A stretch of 64,000 bases of DNA from Caloramator mitchellensis (GTDB taxonomy: Bacteria; Bacillota; Clostridia; Clostridiales; Caloramatoraceae): contig NZ_LKHP01000003.1 in NCBI RefSeq assembly GCF_001440545.1, positions 124,001 through 188,000 of the forward strand, in the 5' to 3' direction. The stretch's first letter is position 1. Each line of letters begins with the position of its first letter. The notes under the pieces were generated by a model, which was given only the letters and a program-made list of their open reading frames with translations, was not told where the DNA came from and did not search any database. Made by a program: the position numbers and the translations under genes. This document shows positions 9,564 to 18,431 of the stretch, piece after piece.

Positions 9564-10424
9564 ATGAGAGTTAGAAAAGCAATTATTCCAGCAGCAGGAC
9601 TTGGAACAAGATTTTTGCCGGCAACTAAAGCTCAGCCTAAAGAAATGTTGCCTATAGTGGATACGCCAACAATTCAATTTATAGTTGAAGAAGCAGTTAA
9701 ATCTGGAATAGAGGAAATATTAATAATAACAGGCCGAAACAAACGAGCTATTGAGGATCATTTTGACAAATCTATTGAGCTTGAACTAGAATTAAAATCA
9801 AAAAACAAATATGAAATGCTAGAGATGCTAGATAATATAACTAATATGGCTCAAATACATTACATAAGACAAAAGGAGCCTAAAGGACTAGGGCATGCAA
9901 TTTTATGCGCTAAAACATTTGTAGGTAATGAGCCTTTTGCAGTTCTTTTAGGAGATGATATAGTAGATAGTAAAACTCCATGTCTTAAACAAATGATTGA
10001 TACTTTTAATATGTATAAAACAAGTATTTTAGGTGTTCAAGAGGTTGATAAAAAAGATGTTAATAAATATGGTATAGTAAACGGGGTTCAAATTGATGAA
10101 AGACTATATAAAGTGTCAGATTTAGTTGAAAAACCAAATATAGATGAAGCACCGAGCAATATTGCAATACTAGGAAGATATATTATAACTCCAGAAATAT
10201 TTAATATTTTAGAAAATACTAAACCAGGAAAAAATGGTGAAATACAATTGACAGATGCACTGAAAGAAATGCTAAGAAAAGAAGCTATGTATGCATATAA
10301 TTTTGAAGGCAAAAGATACGATGTGGGAGATAAATTAGGATTTTTGCAGGCTACAATTGAATTTGCATTAAAGAGAAGTGAAATCAAAGATGAATTCATG
10401 TCATATTTAAAGGGAATAATTTAA
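9564..10424 (+). CDS. galU: UTP-glucose-1-phosphate uridylyltransferase
   Basis: 286 residues. Start is ATG 9564 behind AAGGGGGA; a TTG at 9546 is in frame but lies before the ribosome site. The N-terminal nucleotide-binding loop AAGLGTRFLPATKA is at residues 10-23, followed by PKEMLPIVD, a GDD metal-site motif (LLGDDIVD) and VEKP near residue 190. The enzyme makes UDP-glucose from UTP and glucose-1-phosphate. The next gene, a phosphoglucomutase, supplies glucose-1-phosphate, so the pair forms a nucleotide-sugar supply unit ahead of the polysaccharide locus. Length fits the family (about 290). Confidence 0.95.
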   Translation: MRVRKAIIPAAGLGTRFLPATKAQPKEMLPIVDTPTIQFIVEEAVKSGIEEILIITGRNKRAIEDHFDKSIELELELKSKNKYEMLEMLDNITNMAQIHYIRQKEPKGLGHAILCAKTFVGNEPFAVLLGDDIVDSKTPCLKQMIDTFNMYKTSILGVQEVDKKDVNKYGIVNGVQIDERLYKVSDLVEKPNIDEAPSNIAILGRYIITPEIFNILENTKPGKNGEIQLTDALKEMLRKEAMYAYNFEGKRYDVGDKLGFLQATIEFALKRSEIKDEFMSYLKGII

Positions 10425-10551
10425 ATAAAATAAATAATTTATACAAAATTTACATTGATCAATTTTATTGTTTTATTATTATAATGTTGTGTAATCTGAA
10501 TTAATCGTATAAAATAGAAAATAATGTAAATGGTAAATGGAGGTATAGGCA

Positions 10552-12255
10552 ATGGAATTTAAAGATATGTATAACAAATGGATGGGGTTTGATGAAGAAA
10601 CAAGAAAGGAATTGCAGAATCTAGATGAAGCTGAAATTAGAGAGAGATTTTATAAGGAACTTGAGTTTGGGACTGGTGGTTTAAGAGGGATTATTGGTGC
10701 TGGAACTAACAGAATGAATGTTTATACTGTAAGGAAGGCAACTCAGGGTCTTGCAAATTACATATTGAAGAAGGAACGCTCAGGTTCTGTTGCAATTGCA
10801 TATGATTCAAGAAGGTTCAGCGATTTGTTTGCAAAAGAGGCTGCACTTGTATTAAATGCAAATGGGATAAAAACGTATATGTATAGTGAGTTAAAGCCAA
10901 CTCCAATGCTCTCCTTTGCTGTAAGATATTTAGGTGCAACTGCAGGGATAGTTATAACTGCATCACATAATCCAAAGCAGTATAATGGATATAAGGTCTA
11001 CTGGTCGGATGGAGGCCAGGTAACTGAGGAGAACGCTGAAGGCATTTTGAAGGAGATTAATTCAATTGACTATAGCGATATTAAGACTATTGGGTTTGAC
11101 AGGGCAGTGGAATTAGGTCTATTTAACTATATAGATGAATCGGTTGAAAGAGAATATGTTGAGCTTGTGAAGGGGCTTACTGTAAACAGGGATATCGTTG
11201 AAAGGGTTAAGGATGACTTAAAGGTTATTTTTACACCGCTTCATGGAACAGGCAACAAGCCTGTAAGAAGGGTTCTTGGGGAGCTTGGGTATAAAAATGT
11301 TTACGTCGTTAAAGAGCAGGAGAACCCAGACCCTGAGTTTTCGACAGTGAAGTATCCTAACCCTGAGGAGCATGAGGTGTTTAAAAGGGCAATCGAGATG
11401 GCAAGGGAATTAGAGGCTGATTTGATTATAGGAACTGACCCTGACTGCGATAGAGTTGGAGTTGTTGTAAAGAACAAGGAAGGGGAATTTGTAGTTTTAA
11501 CAGGAAACCAGACAGGAGCCCTTTTAACTCATTATATACTTGAAAACCTTAAAGAAACAGGAAAACTTCCGCAAAATGGAGTAGTAATTAAAACCATTGT
11601 AACAACAGAAATGGCAAGAAGAATATCAGAAAACTACAATGTAGACATTATGGATGTTTTAACGGGATTTAAGTATATCGGTGAAAAGATTAAGGAATTT
11701 GAAGAACAAGGAAACAAGGATTTTATATTTGGCTTTGAAGAAAGCTATGGTTATCTTGCAGGTGATTTTGTAAGAGATAAGGATGCAGTAATTGCCTCTA
11801 TGCTCATTTGTGAAATGGCTGGATTCTACAAGCTAAATGGAATGAGTCTTTATGAGGGACTTGTATCGTTGTATGAAAAGTATGGATATTATAAGGAAGA
11901 TCTAAAATCTGTTACATTAGAAGGTATTGAAGGTAGTTTGAAAATTAACGAGATTATGGATAAATTAAGAAACAATTCACCTACATCAATAGGCAATTTA
12001 AAAGTAGTTAAAGTAAAAGATTATTTAACTTCTAAAGAGGTTGACTTATTGCTAGGTAGTGAAAAGATTATAAATTTACCAGTTTCAAATGTTATACAAA
12101 TAATACTCGAAGACGAAACAGTTATAACTGCAAGACCTTCGGGAACAGAACCAAAGATAAAATTCTATTTTGCGGTTCGTGATAACGATGAGGCAAGTGC
12201 TTTTGAAAAAATTAAAATGGTAAAGGAAAAATTCATTTTACAAATTGGACTATAA
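10552..12255 (+). CDS. pgcA: Phosphoglucomutase / phosphomannomutase
   Basis: 567 residues, ATG 10552 behind GGAGGTAT. All four domains of the alpha-D-phosphohexomutase family are visible: the phosphoserine loop TASHNP (Ser138), the metal loop GTDPDCDRVG (Asp296, Asp298, Asp300), the sugar-binding loop GFEESYGYL and the phosphate-binding loop RPSGTEPKIKFY near the C-terminus. It interconverts glucose-6-phosphate and glucose-1-phosphate. It follows galU with a 127-nt AT-rich gap that may hold its own promoter (TTGATC and TATAAT at 10455 and 10480, spacing 19, weak). Confidence 0.93.
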   Translation: MEFKDMYNKWMGFDEETRKELQNLDEAEIRERFYKELEFGTGGLRGIIGAGTNRMNVYTVRKATQGLANYILKKERSGSVAIAYDSRRFSDLFAKEAALVLNANGIKTYMYSELKPTPMLSFAVRYLGATAGIVITASHNPKQYNGYKVYWSDGGQVTEENAEGILKEINSIDYSDIKTIGFDRAVELGLFNYIDESVEREYVELVKGLTVNRDIVERVKDDLKVIFTPLHGTGNKPVRRVLGELGYKNVYVVKEQENPDPEFSTVKYPNPEEHEVFKRAIEMARELEADLIIGTDPDCDRVGVVVKNKEGEFVVLTGNQTGALLTHYILENLKETGKLPQNGVVIKTIVTTEMARRISENYNVDIMDVLTGFKYIGEKIKEFEEQGNKDFIFGFEESYGYLAGDFVRDKDAVIASMLICEMAGFYKLNGMSLYEGLVSLYEKYGYYKEDLKSVTLEGIEGSLKINEIMDKLRNNSPTSIGNLKVVKVKDYLTSKEVDLLLGSEKIINLPVSNVIQIILEDETVITARPSGTEPKIKFYFAVRDNDEASAFEKIKMVKEKFILQIGL

Positions 12256-12274
12256 GGGACATATTATTGATAAG

Positions 12275-12312
12275 GGGCTGTTGGCTAAGTAATTAGTGCA
12301 CAGCCTTTTTTA
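12275..12312 (+). terminator. Intrinsic terminator after pgcA
   Basis: GGCTGT (12276-12281) pairs with ACAGCC (12300-12305), followed by a T run. The loop is long, so the stem is modest. Confidence 0.7.
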
Positions 12313-12423
12313 TATAGAAAATTTACTATAAAAGATAAAGATAACTGCATTGCTAATAATTACATTTGTGCAACGATTCGGATTTTGCTAATATCATATT
12401 AACAAATGAAAGGGGGTTTCAAG

Positions 12424-13197
12424 ATGAAAAACTTTAAAAGGTTTGCTGCTTTAGTATTAGCTTTTGCGTTCTTTGCAATGTCATTTAATTTTGTTGCTTC
12501 TGCTGCATCAGTTAAGGTTCCAAAGGTTTCATTTGCTGCACAGGTTAAAACAAGTGCCAATGTATTTGATTTAATTCCTGTTTCAGTTAAGGCAAATTAT
12601 TCAGGAAAGGTTCAATATAGAGCCTATATTGTAGATGAAGCTACAAAGAAAACTTATGATATATTTGGTGGAAATGGTTATTCAGCAGCAGTAGATGGAA
12701 ATAAGGTGTTTAGTTTTAATGCAAAGATTGCTAAACCTGGAAAATATCATATTACTATAATGGTTAAAAGAGATGGTTCAAAAGTTAAGTATGATACTTA
12801 TGTGAAGACAAAGACAATCGTTGTAAAGGATGTTAAGCTTTCATTAAAGAGCATTGATGTTTTAGTAAATGGAACAATGGTTGTAAAACCAAAAGTTAAT
12901 GGGAATGCCTTCATATTTGACCTATCAGCTATGAAGGATTCTGATAGAGTAACACACCTTAATTTGATGGCTAATAAAAACTCTAATGTTAACCTTTCAG
13001 GGAACATAGTAAGAGTTGCAGGAAATGTTAAGAAGACAGTTACTCCAAAGCAATTTGGGCTTGATAAAAATCCTCCAGAGGGTGTAACTTTAGGATCGTT
13101 GAGAAGCTTAACAGAAGGTAATTCACTTGGAATTAACTTTTATGTATATGAAGGCAAAGAAAAAGTTAATTATGCAGTTGTAGTAAAGATAAGATAA
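12424..13197 (+). CDS. Secreted protein of unknown function
   Basis: 257 residues from ATG 12424, chosen for the AAAGGGGGTTTC site just upstream. A clear signal peptide covers residues 1 to about 29 (KNFKRF basic start, hydrophobic core, cleavage near ASA). The mature part is beta-rich and Lys/Val-rich; residues 40-120 look like an immunoglobulin-type extracellular fold (KVQYRAYIVDE, GKYHITIMVKRDGS). No catalytic motif was recognised. It is followed by its own terminator, and two more cell-envelope genes lie downstream. Probably a wall-associated or released protein; the function cannot be named. Confidence 0.75.
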   Translation: MKNFKRFAALVLAFAFFAMSFNFVASAASVKVPKVSFAAQVKTSANVFDLIPVSVKANYSGKVQYRAYIVDEATKKTYDIFGGNGYSAAVDGNKVFSFNAKIAKPGKYHITIMVKRDGSKVKYDTYVKTKTIVVKDVKLSLKSIDVLVNGTMVVKPKVNGNAFIFDLSAMKDSDRVTHLNLMANKNSNVNLSGNIVRVAGNVKKTVTPKQFGLDKNPPEGVTLGSLRSLTEGNSLGINFYVYEGKEKVNYAVVVKIR

Positions 13198-13202
13198 GGG
13201 AA

Positions 13203-13229
13203 GAGTCATCATTTGATGGCTCTTTTTTT
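13203..13229 (+). terminator. Intrinsic terminator
   Basis: GAGTCATCA/TGATGGCTC stem with a two-base loop and seven T after it. Confidence 0.88.
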
Positions 13230-13255
13230 AAAATGAGTTTTATTGGGGTGATAAT

Positions 13256-14191
13256 TTGAAAAAGGTTTTATATTTTATGTCTGTTTTAATTGGAATAATT
13301 TTTTTAACTGCTGGAATTATTTATGGGCTTGCTATTACTAAATATGATTTACCTAAGGTAGAGGCATCTGATAAGTTGATTAATGATTTTAAAGATGCTG
13401 CATTAAAGGGTGGTAAGGTAAGGGCAACTTCAGAAGATATAAACAGTTCTATAAAATACTTGGTTGGCGATGGTAAAGAATTTGGTGATATACAAGTTAA
13501 GGGAATTTATGTTGATTTTAAAGACGATGAAATAGAAATCATATCGCATGTAAACTTAAAAGGACGAATTGTTTTTTTGTTTATGAGTGGAAGGGTGATA
13601 ATAGAGGATAAAAATATTCTAGTATATCCTCAAAAAATAAAAATTGGAAGGTTGATGATTCCTACTTCTGTTGTGCTACAATATGGTGAAAGAATAAAGG
13701 AAAAGGGATTCAACATATCTAGTAGGGGGGTAGAGATTGATATTTCAGAATCACCATTTAAGGTGAAGAGTTTTGAAATTAGGGATGGAGTTGTTACATT
13801 TGAGTTTAATAATAAGGATGTTGTATTATTTGATGAGAGCAAAGTTATTGTTGAAAATAAAGGTGTAATAAAAAGTGGTAAGAAAACGACGGTAAAGGTG
13901 AAAAGACTTGACGAGGAGGTAGAAAATTCTTTAAGGAAGGTAAGCATTAGTTTAAATAAGGTTTATTCTAGTATGAAAACTAATAGAGAAAAGGAGATTA
14001 TATCAATTATTCAATCTACCTTAAATAAAGTTATTTCAAATCCTGATTATTCTTATCAAAAGGAAGTGGCTTCAGTTAAGGAGAAATATAGGGCTTTGCC
14101 AGAGGATTCAAGAAACAGGGTAAAGTCTGCACTACTTTCTAATTTGGATTTGAAAGATGTTTTAAAATTAGTGTCGGTTTTTGGAATGTAG
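13256..14191 (+). CDS. Membrane-anchored extracytoplasmic protein, unknown function
   Basis: 311 residues from TTG 13256, supported by GGGGTGAT just upstream and by a typical KK-plus-hydrophobic start immediately after it. One N-terminal membrane segment covers residues 5-25 and acts as an anchor. The remaining ~285 residues should lie outside the membrane. The segment of about residues 55-200 alternates short beta strands (GRIVFLFMSGRVIIEDKNILVYPQKIKIG), loosely like the YpmS/DUF2140 layout. The end is helical and charged. I do not recognise a family with confidence. It stands between a secreted protein and a SpoIID-like protein, suggesting an envelope role. Confidence 0.7.
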   Translation: MKKVLYFMSVLIGIIFLTAGIIYGLAITKYDLPKVEASDKLINDFKDAALKGGKVRATSEDINSSIKYLVGDGKEFGDIQVKGIYVDFKDDEIEIISHVNLKGRIVFLFMSGRVIIEDKNILVYPQKIKIGRLMIPTSVVLQYGERIKEKGFNISSRGVEIDISESPFKVKSFEIRDGVVTFEFNNKDVVLFDESKVIVENKGVIKSGKKTTVKVKRLDEEVENSLRKVSISLNKVYSSMKTNREKEIISIIQSTLNKVISNPDYSYQKEVASVKEKYRALPEDSRNRVKSALLSNLDLKDVLKLVSVFGM

Positions 14192-14287
14192 TTTGAACTT
14201 TTTATTTGAAAATATTGTCTAAATAATAAGCATGTTATTGTTTGTTGTTAGAATATGCAATATAATTGTATCAGGGGGTGGGAGGCT

Positions 14288-16522
14288 GTGAAAAGGATAA
14301 TAGCTTTTGTTCTGTGCGTTATAATGCTAATTTCCCCATTACAGGTTTTAGGAGCTGTAAGGAATGACTATTTCAGCGATTTAAAGGTTGGGCTTGATAG
14401 TATGGCGGCATCGAGTGTTACGCTGACTTTGAATGGTGATTATTTGGTGGACAACGTTTTGCAGCCATCTGGGACAAGCATAACTTTGTCTGTTTTGAAT
14501 GGGATGGTTAGTTTTAACGGTAAAACATATACAGAACTGTCGGTTGTTCCGGTTCAGATGCAGACGACTATTAGCATAAAATCAGGTAGCAGGAATTATA
14601 AATATAGAGGTAGTTTTATATTTAAGGTAAGAAATAATTTAATATTGCCAATAAACATTATTGGGGTTGAGGATTATTTAAAGGGAGTTGTGCCGCATGA
14701 GATGGGTGAATCCTCACATATTGAGGCGCTGAAGGCACAGGCGGTTGCTGCAAGATGTTATGCGCTTTCGAACAAGGGAAAACACCGCAAGGATGGATAT
14801 GATTTATGCGATGGGGTTGACTGCCAGGTTTATAGAGGATATAACGAGAGCTATGTCAATTCTATAAAGGCTGTTGATGATACAAAGGGAGTTTTGATGA
14901 CATATAATGAAAATATTATCTCTGCATATTTTTCCTCCAGCAATGGAGGCTACACTGAGGCATCAGGAAATGCATGGAGCGTGCAATTGCCGTATTTGAT
15001 TTCTAAACCTGACCCGTTTGACAATGTTATTTGGCCATTTACTTCATCAAATGGAACACCTGGGGCAATCGAGCTAAAGGGTTCTGATACAGATATTACT
15101 AAAGATACGGTTGAAAAAAGGCTTAAGAATAAGGGAGTATTATTGGAAGGCGAAAAATTTTTGAGAATTGATTTGTCGTCCATAGTAAAAAATGAAAGTG
15201 GACGAGTTGCAAATATGGATATTATTTATTTGGACGTAAATGGTAACGAGGTCAGAAAAAGCCTTAAAAAGGAGTGGCCAAGAATAGCACTGGCGTTAAG
15301 AAGTGCAATGTTCGATATTTCGTATGATGAAGCAAACGATTTGTATACGTTTACAGGAAGAGGATATGGACATGGTGTTGGACTTAGCCAGATAGGGGCA
15401 AGAAATAGGGCGCTTGCAGGGCAAAAATATGATGAGATATTAAGATTTTACTACGAAGGTGCAAATATAATAAACGTGTCAAACAATATTGTGTTTGTAA
15501 ACGTTAATAATGATAAGTTAATTGCTGGGGATACACTGCAAGCTGAAATAATCACCCAAACAAGAAGCACAGATACTTTATACAAGTTTGAATTAATAAA
15601 AGATGGAGCAATAATTAATCCTAATTCATCTTATACAGGTGAATATATATTTAATTACCAGTTAACTTTGGAAGGTGATTATGTTTTAAAGACCTATATT
15701 AAAAACATTAACTCAACAAACGATTTTGATGAGTTAAGACAAGTTTCACTTAAGGTATTCAAACCTCTTGCCATTTCAGGATTAACTTTAGATAAAAATA
15801 TAGTCTACGAGAAAAAGCCTGTAAATTTAAACATTGTAACTGAAGGAGGAAGTGGAGAGCTTTTATACAAGTTTGAAATATATAAGGACGGAAATATAGT
15901 TTATGAACAGGACTATGGAAACACTGGAACATTAAATTATGTGCCTGAAAACGTCGGGGAATATATTGTAAAAGTTACAGTTAAAGATGAGAATGATTCT
16001 TCAGGCAAGGAATTGAGTTATGAAACTAAGTTTAATGTTATTAAAGAGGTTTCAAGGGGAAGCGAATTCATATTAAAGAAGGGAAGTAAGAATGAAAAGG
16101 TAGCAGAGCTTCAGAAGGCATTGAATACGTTGATGTATAATATAGGAACTCCTACAGGCTACTTTGGAGATAAAACGTATAATGCTGTTGTCAGCTACCA
16201 AAAGAGAAAAGGATTAAAAGCAACTGGCGAGGTTGATGATAAGCTTTACGGCAAGATAATTGAGGATGCAAAGAAATTTAGCAAAGCTAAATTGAATTTC
16301 ACAAGAACCTTGAAGTTTGGAATGAAGGGTGAAGATGTTAAAAAGCTGCAGGCTGCACTTAACAGCATTGGATATAAGGTAGGCAATCCAACCGGCTACT
16401 TTGGAAGTGCAACTAAATCAGCTGTCATGAAGCTCCAAAAGGCAAAGAAACTCAAGGTAACTGGTGTTGTCGATAAAGCAACAGTTAACGCTATAAATGG
16501 TGACATTCACTTGATTTCTTGA
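14288..16522 (+). CDS. SpoIID/LytB-domain protein with two peptidoglycan-binding domains
   Basis: 744 residues from GTG 14288 behind GGGAGG; an in-frame ATG at 14255 precedes that site. A signal peptide covers residues 1-25. A SpoIID domain spans about 110-390, with the conserved HEMGESSHIEALKAQAVAAR segment and the closing GRGYGHGVGLSQIGAR. Two Ig/PKD-like repeats follow (to about 590), then two PG_binding_1 repeats, each containing a PTGYFG motif. SpoIID proteins are lytic transglycosylases acting on denuded glycan strands; the C-terminal repeats would hold it on the wall. The last residues (GDIHLIS and stop) are encoded by an inverted copy of the 45-bp locus repeat, so the tail is repeat-derived. 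Confidence 0.9.
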   Translation: MKRIIAFVLCVIMLISPLQVLGAVRNDYFSDLKVGLDSMAASSVTLTLNGDYLVDNVLQPSGTSITLSVLNGMVSFNGKTYTELSVVPVQMQTTISIKSGSRNYKYRGSFIFKVRNNLILPINIIGVEDYLKGVVPHEMGESSHIEALKAQAVAARCYALSNKGKHRKDGYDLCDGVDCQVYRGYNESYVNSIKAVDDTKGVLMTYNENIISAYFSSSNGGYTEASGNAWSVQLPYLISKPDPFDNVIWPFTSSNGTPGAIELKGSDTDITKDTVEKRLKNKGVLLEGEKFLRIDLSSIVKNESGRVANMDIIYLDVNGNEVRKSLKKEWPRIALALRSAMFDISYDEANDLYTFTGRGYGHGVGLSQIGARNRALAGQKYDEILRFYYEGANIINVSNNIVFVNVNNDKLIAGDTLQAEIITQTRSTDTLYKFELIKDGAIINPNSSYTGEYIFNYQLTLEGDYVLKTYIKNINSTNDFDELRQVSLKVFKPLAISGLTLDKNIVYEKKPVNLNIVTEGGSGELLYKFEIYKDGNIVYEQDYGNTGTLNYVPENVGEYIVKVTVKDENDSSGKELSYETKFNVIKEVSRGSEFILKKGSKNEKVAELQKALNTLMYNIGTPTGYFGDKTYNAVVSYQKRKGLKATGEVDDKLYGKIIEDAKKFSKAKLNFTRTLKFGMKGEDVKKLQAALNSIGYKVGNPTGYFGSATKSAVMKLQKAKKLKVTGVVDKATVNAINGDIHLIS

Positions 16523-16544
16523 GTTCTTGAATTGTTTGACAATT
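16500..16544 (-). repeat. 45-bp locus repeat, copy 1 (inverted)
   Basis: Reverse complement is identical over 45 bp to copy 5 at 24401-24445. It overlaps the last codons and stop of the SpoIID-like gene and is the only copy in this orientation. Confidence 0.9.
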
Positions 16545-16573
16545 GGTCCAAGGGTTCCTTGGGCCAATTTTAA
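16540..16573 (+). terminator. Intrinsic terminator after the SpoIID-like gene
   Basis: AATTGGTCCAAGG pairs with CCTTGGGCCAATT around a GTT loop, followed by TTTTAA. The stem starts inside the end of the inverted 45-bp repeat. Confidence 0.85.
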
Positions 16574-16898
16574 TATGCGCCTGTATGGGTGTAATCTTGT
16601 CGGTGAAAGGTAAGCGCCAAAACGTTGTAAGTGTCAAAAAATAGACGCATAGAAAAATGCAGATACGCCTGATAAAATTATAGATATATAAAAGAGAAAG
16701 TATATGTTATGGGAAATAAATCAGATTAGGTATATTGCGATAGATTTAAAATCTGACCCAAATTTAGATTATGTCCAAAAAAGGCGAATAAGGATTTGTG
16801 CTTTGCAAATTAATTTCTATTGAACCGTTGTGTATCGAACGGTATGAACTATGGTGTGAGAGGGGCTGAATAAAGTAATTATTCAGCTCCTACTCGAT
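16574..16898 (+). mobile_element. Possible group II intron remnant without ORF, 3' end at about 16898
   Basis: No gene is present. The 3' part carries a GAACCGTT...AACGGT hairpin, then GTGTGAGAGG, a GCTGAATAA/TTATTCAGC hairpin and CTCCTACTCGAT. That order resembles the domain V/VI 3' end of bacterial group II introns as I remember it. The last 34 nt recur with one difference at 18432-18465. The 5' boundary and a reverse-transcriptase gene cannot be seen, so this would be a deleted relic. It could also be another kind of small mobile RNA. Confidence 0.4.
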
Positions 16899-16937
16899 TG
16901 AATTTATACTTATATATTATAAGTATTAACTTGTAAT

Positions 16938-17357
16938 TTATTTAAGTGTTGTTTCAATTGCAGAAATATCGTAGTCTTTTGTATTTTTACTAACTTTCTT
17001 TAAAAGTAAATTCCTAAAGTCAGATGAACCATTTCGTAGATAATCAAAAATAATTTTTCTTGCTTGTTCAGCGGACAAGCCGAGTTGTCTTGTGAGTTTG
17101 TCGATTATTGTTGTATTGTTTACCTTCAAATTTTGGGCTACTTTATTGATTGCATTTGTATAAATATCCATATCTGAAGAGCTTTGATTACTTTCTAACT
17201 GCTTTTTCATTTCTAAAACACATAATAAAATTTGTGAAATTCTAGAGCTACATTTTGAATAGTCTACTTTATCTTCGAAAGTATTAATTTTATTTAACTC
17301 AATTCGTTCTCCACCGTTGTAGATTATAAGTTCATATTTCGCAGTAATAGTGTCCAT
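16938..17357 (-). CDS. Hypothetical protein, second gene of a small minus-strand operon
   Basis: 139 residues, start ATG at 17357 behind a strong AAAGGAGGAGAA site. Not recognised. No signal or membrane segment. The N-terminus begins with a beta strand pair (TAKYELIIYNGGERIEL); residues 35-60 contain two Cys and a predicted helix; residues 70-120 form a helical, HTH-sized bundle (NNTTIIDKLTRQLGLSAEQARKIIFDYL). It lies in an island of decayed mobile genes and is downstream of a 59-residue ORF that shares its strand. A helper or regulator of a lost element is possible, but no function is claimed. Confidence 0.7.
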   Translation of the reverse strand: MDTITAKYELIIYNGGERIELNKINTFEDKVDYSKCSSRISQILLCVLEMKKQLESNQSSSDMDIYTNAINKVAQNLKVNNTTIIDKLTRQLGLSAEQARKIIFDYLRNGSSDFRNLLLKKVSKNTKDYDISAIETTLK

Positions 17358-17423
17358 TAAATTCTCCTCCTTTACTAGTGATTTTGTAGAGCAGTAATAA
17401 AAATATTACTGCTCTATATTTTG

Positions 17424-17603
17424 TTAGAGTCCCTTCCACAGACATTTGCCAAGTGATACAACTAATCCTCTTCTTTGTAAAGAACTTAGACAGCCACGAC
17501 AATTGTGACGTTCTTTAAAAGTTTTGCAGTTTGTAGCCTGATATAGATCATGAAGGTGCACAATTTTTCCAGGAGTTAGAAGTGCTTTTAAGATTTTTGT
17601 CAT
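17424..17603 (-). CDS. Small ORF, 59 residues, unknown
   Basis: ATG at 17603, stop at 17424, with AGGAGGT 6 nt upstream of the start. The protein is basic with four Cys (a CKTFKERHNCRGC cluster in the middle and one near the end) and ends in a QRRGLVVSLGKCLWKGL segment that looks like the wing of a winged-helix domain. It is the first gene after a perfect palindrome at 17624-17643 and precedes the 139-residue gene by 66 nt. This arrangement, with a small DNA-binding-sized protein behind an operator, suggests self-regulation, but that is inference. Confidence 0.6.
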   Translation of the reverse strand: MTKILKALLTPGKIVHLHDLYQATNCKTFKERHNCRGCLSSLQRRGLVVSLGKCLWKGL

Positions 17604-17623
17604 AAAAATACCTCCTAAAATTT

Positions 17624-17643
17624 ATTTGTATGTTCATACAAAT
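17624..17643. promoter_or_regulatory. Perfect 20-bp palindrome, probable operator
   Basis: ATTTGTATG and CATACAAAT flank a TT spacer, giving 9-bp perfect arms. It sits 10-20 nt upstream of the small ORF's ribosome site, with AT-rich promoter-like sequence beyond it on the minus strand. Contains TATGTTCATA but is not a standard Gram-positive LexA box. Confidence 0.6.
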
Positions 17644-17711
17644 GCACTCACTAATATATATTATGCGAGTTTAATATTAAAATATACCTATTTTTTTGAA
17701 AACTATTTAAT

Positions 17712-17800
17712 AGACTAAAAGCTCATCCTTTGTGCGAAGAATGCAAAAAAACGGTAAGAACACAGCTGCTAAAGAAGTAAATCACATAGTTACTATTTAA
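17712..17800 (+). pseudogene. HNH endonuclease fragment, frameshifted
   Basis: Two frames together read RLKAHPLCEECKK then NGKNTAAKEVNHIVTI and stop. This is the front of a phage-type HNH endonuclease (CxxC pair, then the His of the VNHI motif, normally DHI). The frame is lost in a run of seven A (17745-17751), where one A appears missing. Upstream and downstream parts of the gene are absent. Confidence 0.7.
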
Positions 17801-17903
17801 AAATCTGGAACAATTACTGAGGTAATCTGATGTATTTGTGTTCTCTCGGCTAATCTACGATAGCAATGCGTGACGGTCACCGCTGACAAACCTTTCGATA
17901 ACA

Positions 17904-18358
17904 GAACCTCCATACAATGTCAGATACGTAGGCACGTCCGCAAAAATCAGGAACGACAATATGCCAGATGAGAAGTTTTATCAGTTTCATTTATATGTGC
18001 TTACCCTCACTGAAAAAGCGATGGAGAAGGACGCGCCTATTTATTTGTTCCACGAGGACACCAAGGGGTTGAACTTTTGTCGGGCTTTTGATGCAGCTGG
18101 ATTTTACCTTTTCGACACTTGTATTTGGAATAAGCAATCATTGATGCTTGGGCAATCACCGTATCAACGGCAGCATTAAGCGATCATGTTCGTCTGGAAG
18201 AAAAACGGCAAGCATTCCTGGTATTCGACCGCAAGCAGTCAACCATCTGGGAGTTGGGTAAGCCCAAAAAGAATGTTGAACATCCCACGATGAAGCCGAT
18301 ACAGCTTACTGCCCTTCCTAAATTCCAGCATAAATCCCTAAATTATCCACAGCACTAA
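17904..18358 (+). pseudogene. DNA (adenine/cytosine-N4) methyltransferase remnant
   Basis: The reading starts with EPPYNV, a decayed DPPY catalytic motif of amino-methyltransferases, and continues through NDNMPDEKFYQF, APIYLFHEDTKGLNF and an SPYQRQH segment to a stop at 18177. The frame resumes with WKKNGKHSWYS, then shifts by one base near 18227 to read DRKQSTIWELGKPKKN and HPTMKPIQL. These are consecutive segments of the DNA-modification methylases common in clostridial phages and integrative elements. The N-terminus is missing, one stop and one frameshift are present, and the GC content is higher than the surroundings, indicating transfer and decay. Confidence 0.78.
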
Positions 18359-18431
18359 CCAACAAATACCATATAGAAATAGGTTTTGTGTCAATTTCTG
18401 AAATCTATTCATTAGCACATTCTGTTGAACT

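Noticed and set aside
17624-17643. LexA (SOS) box
   Set aside because: The Gram-positive consensus CGAAC-N4-GTTCG is not present; only a partial GTTC is shared.
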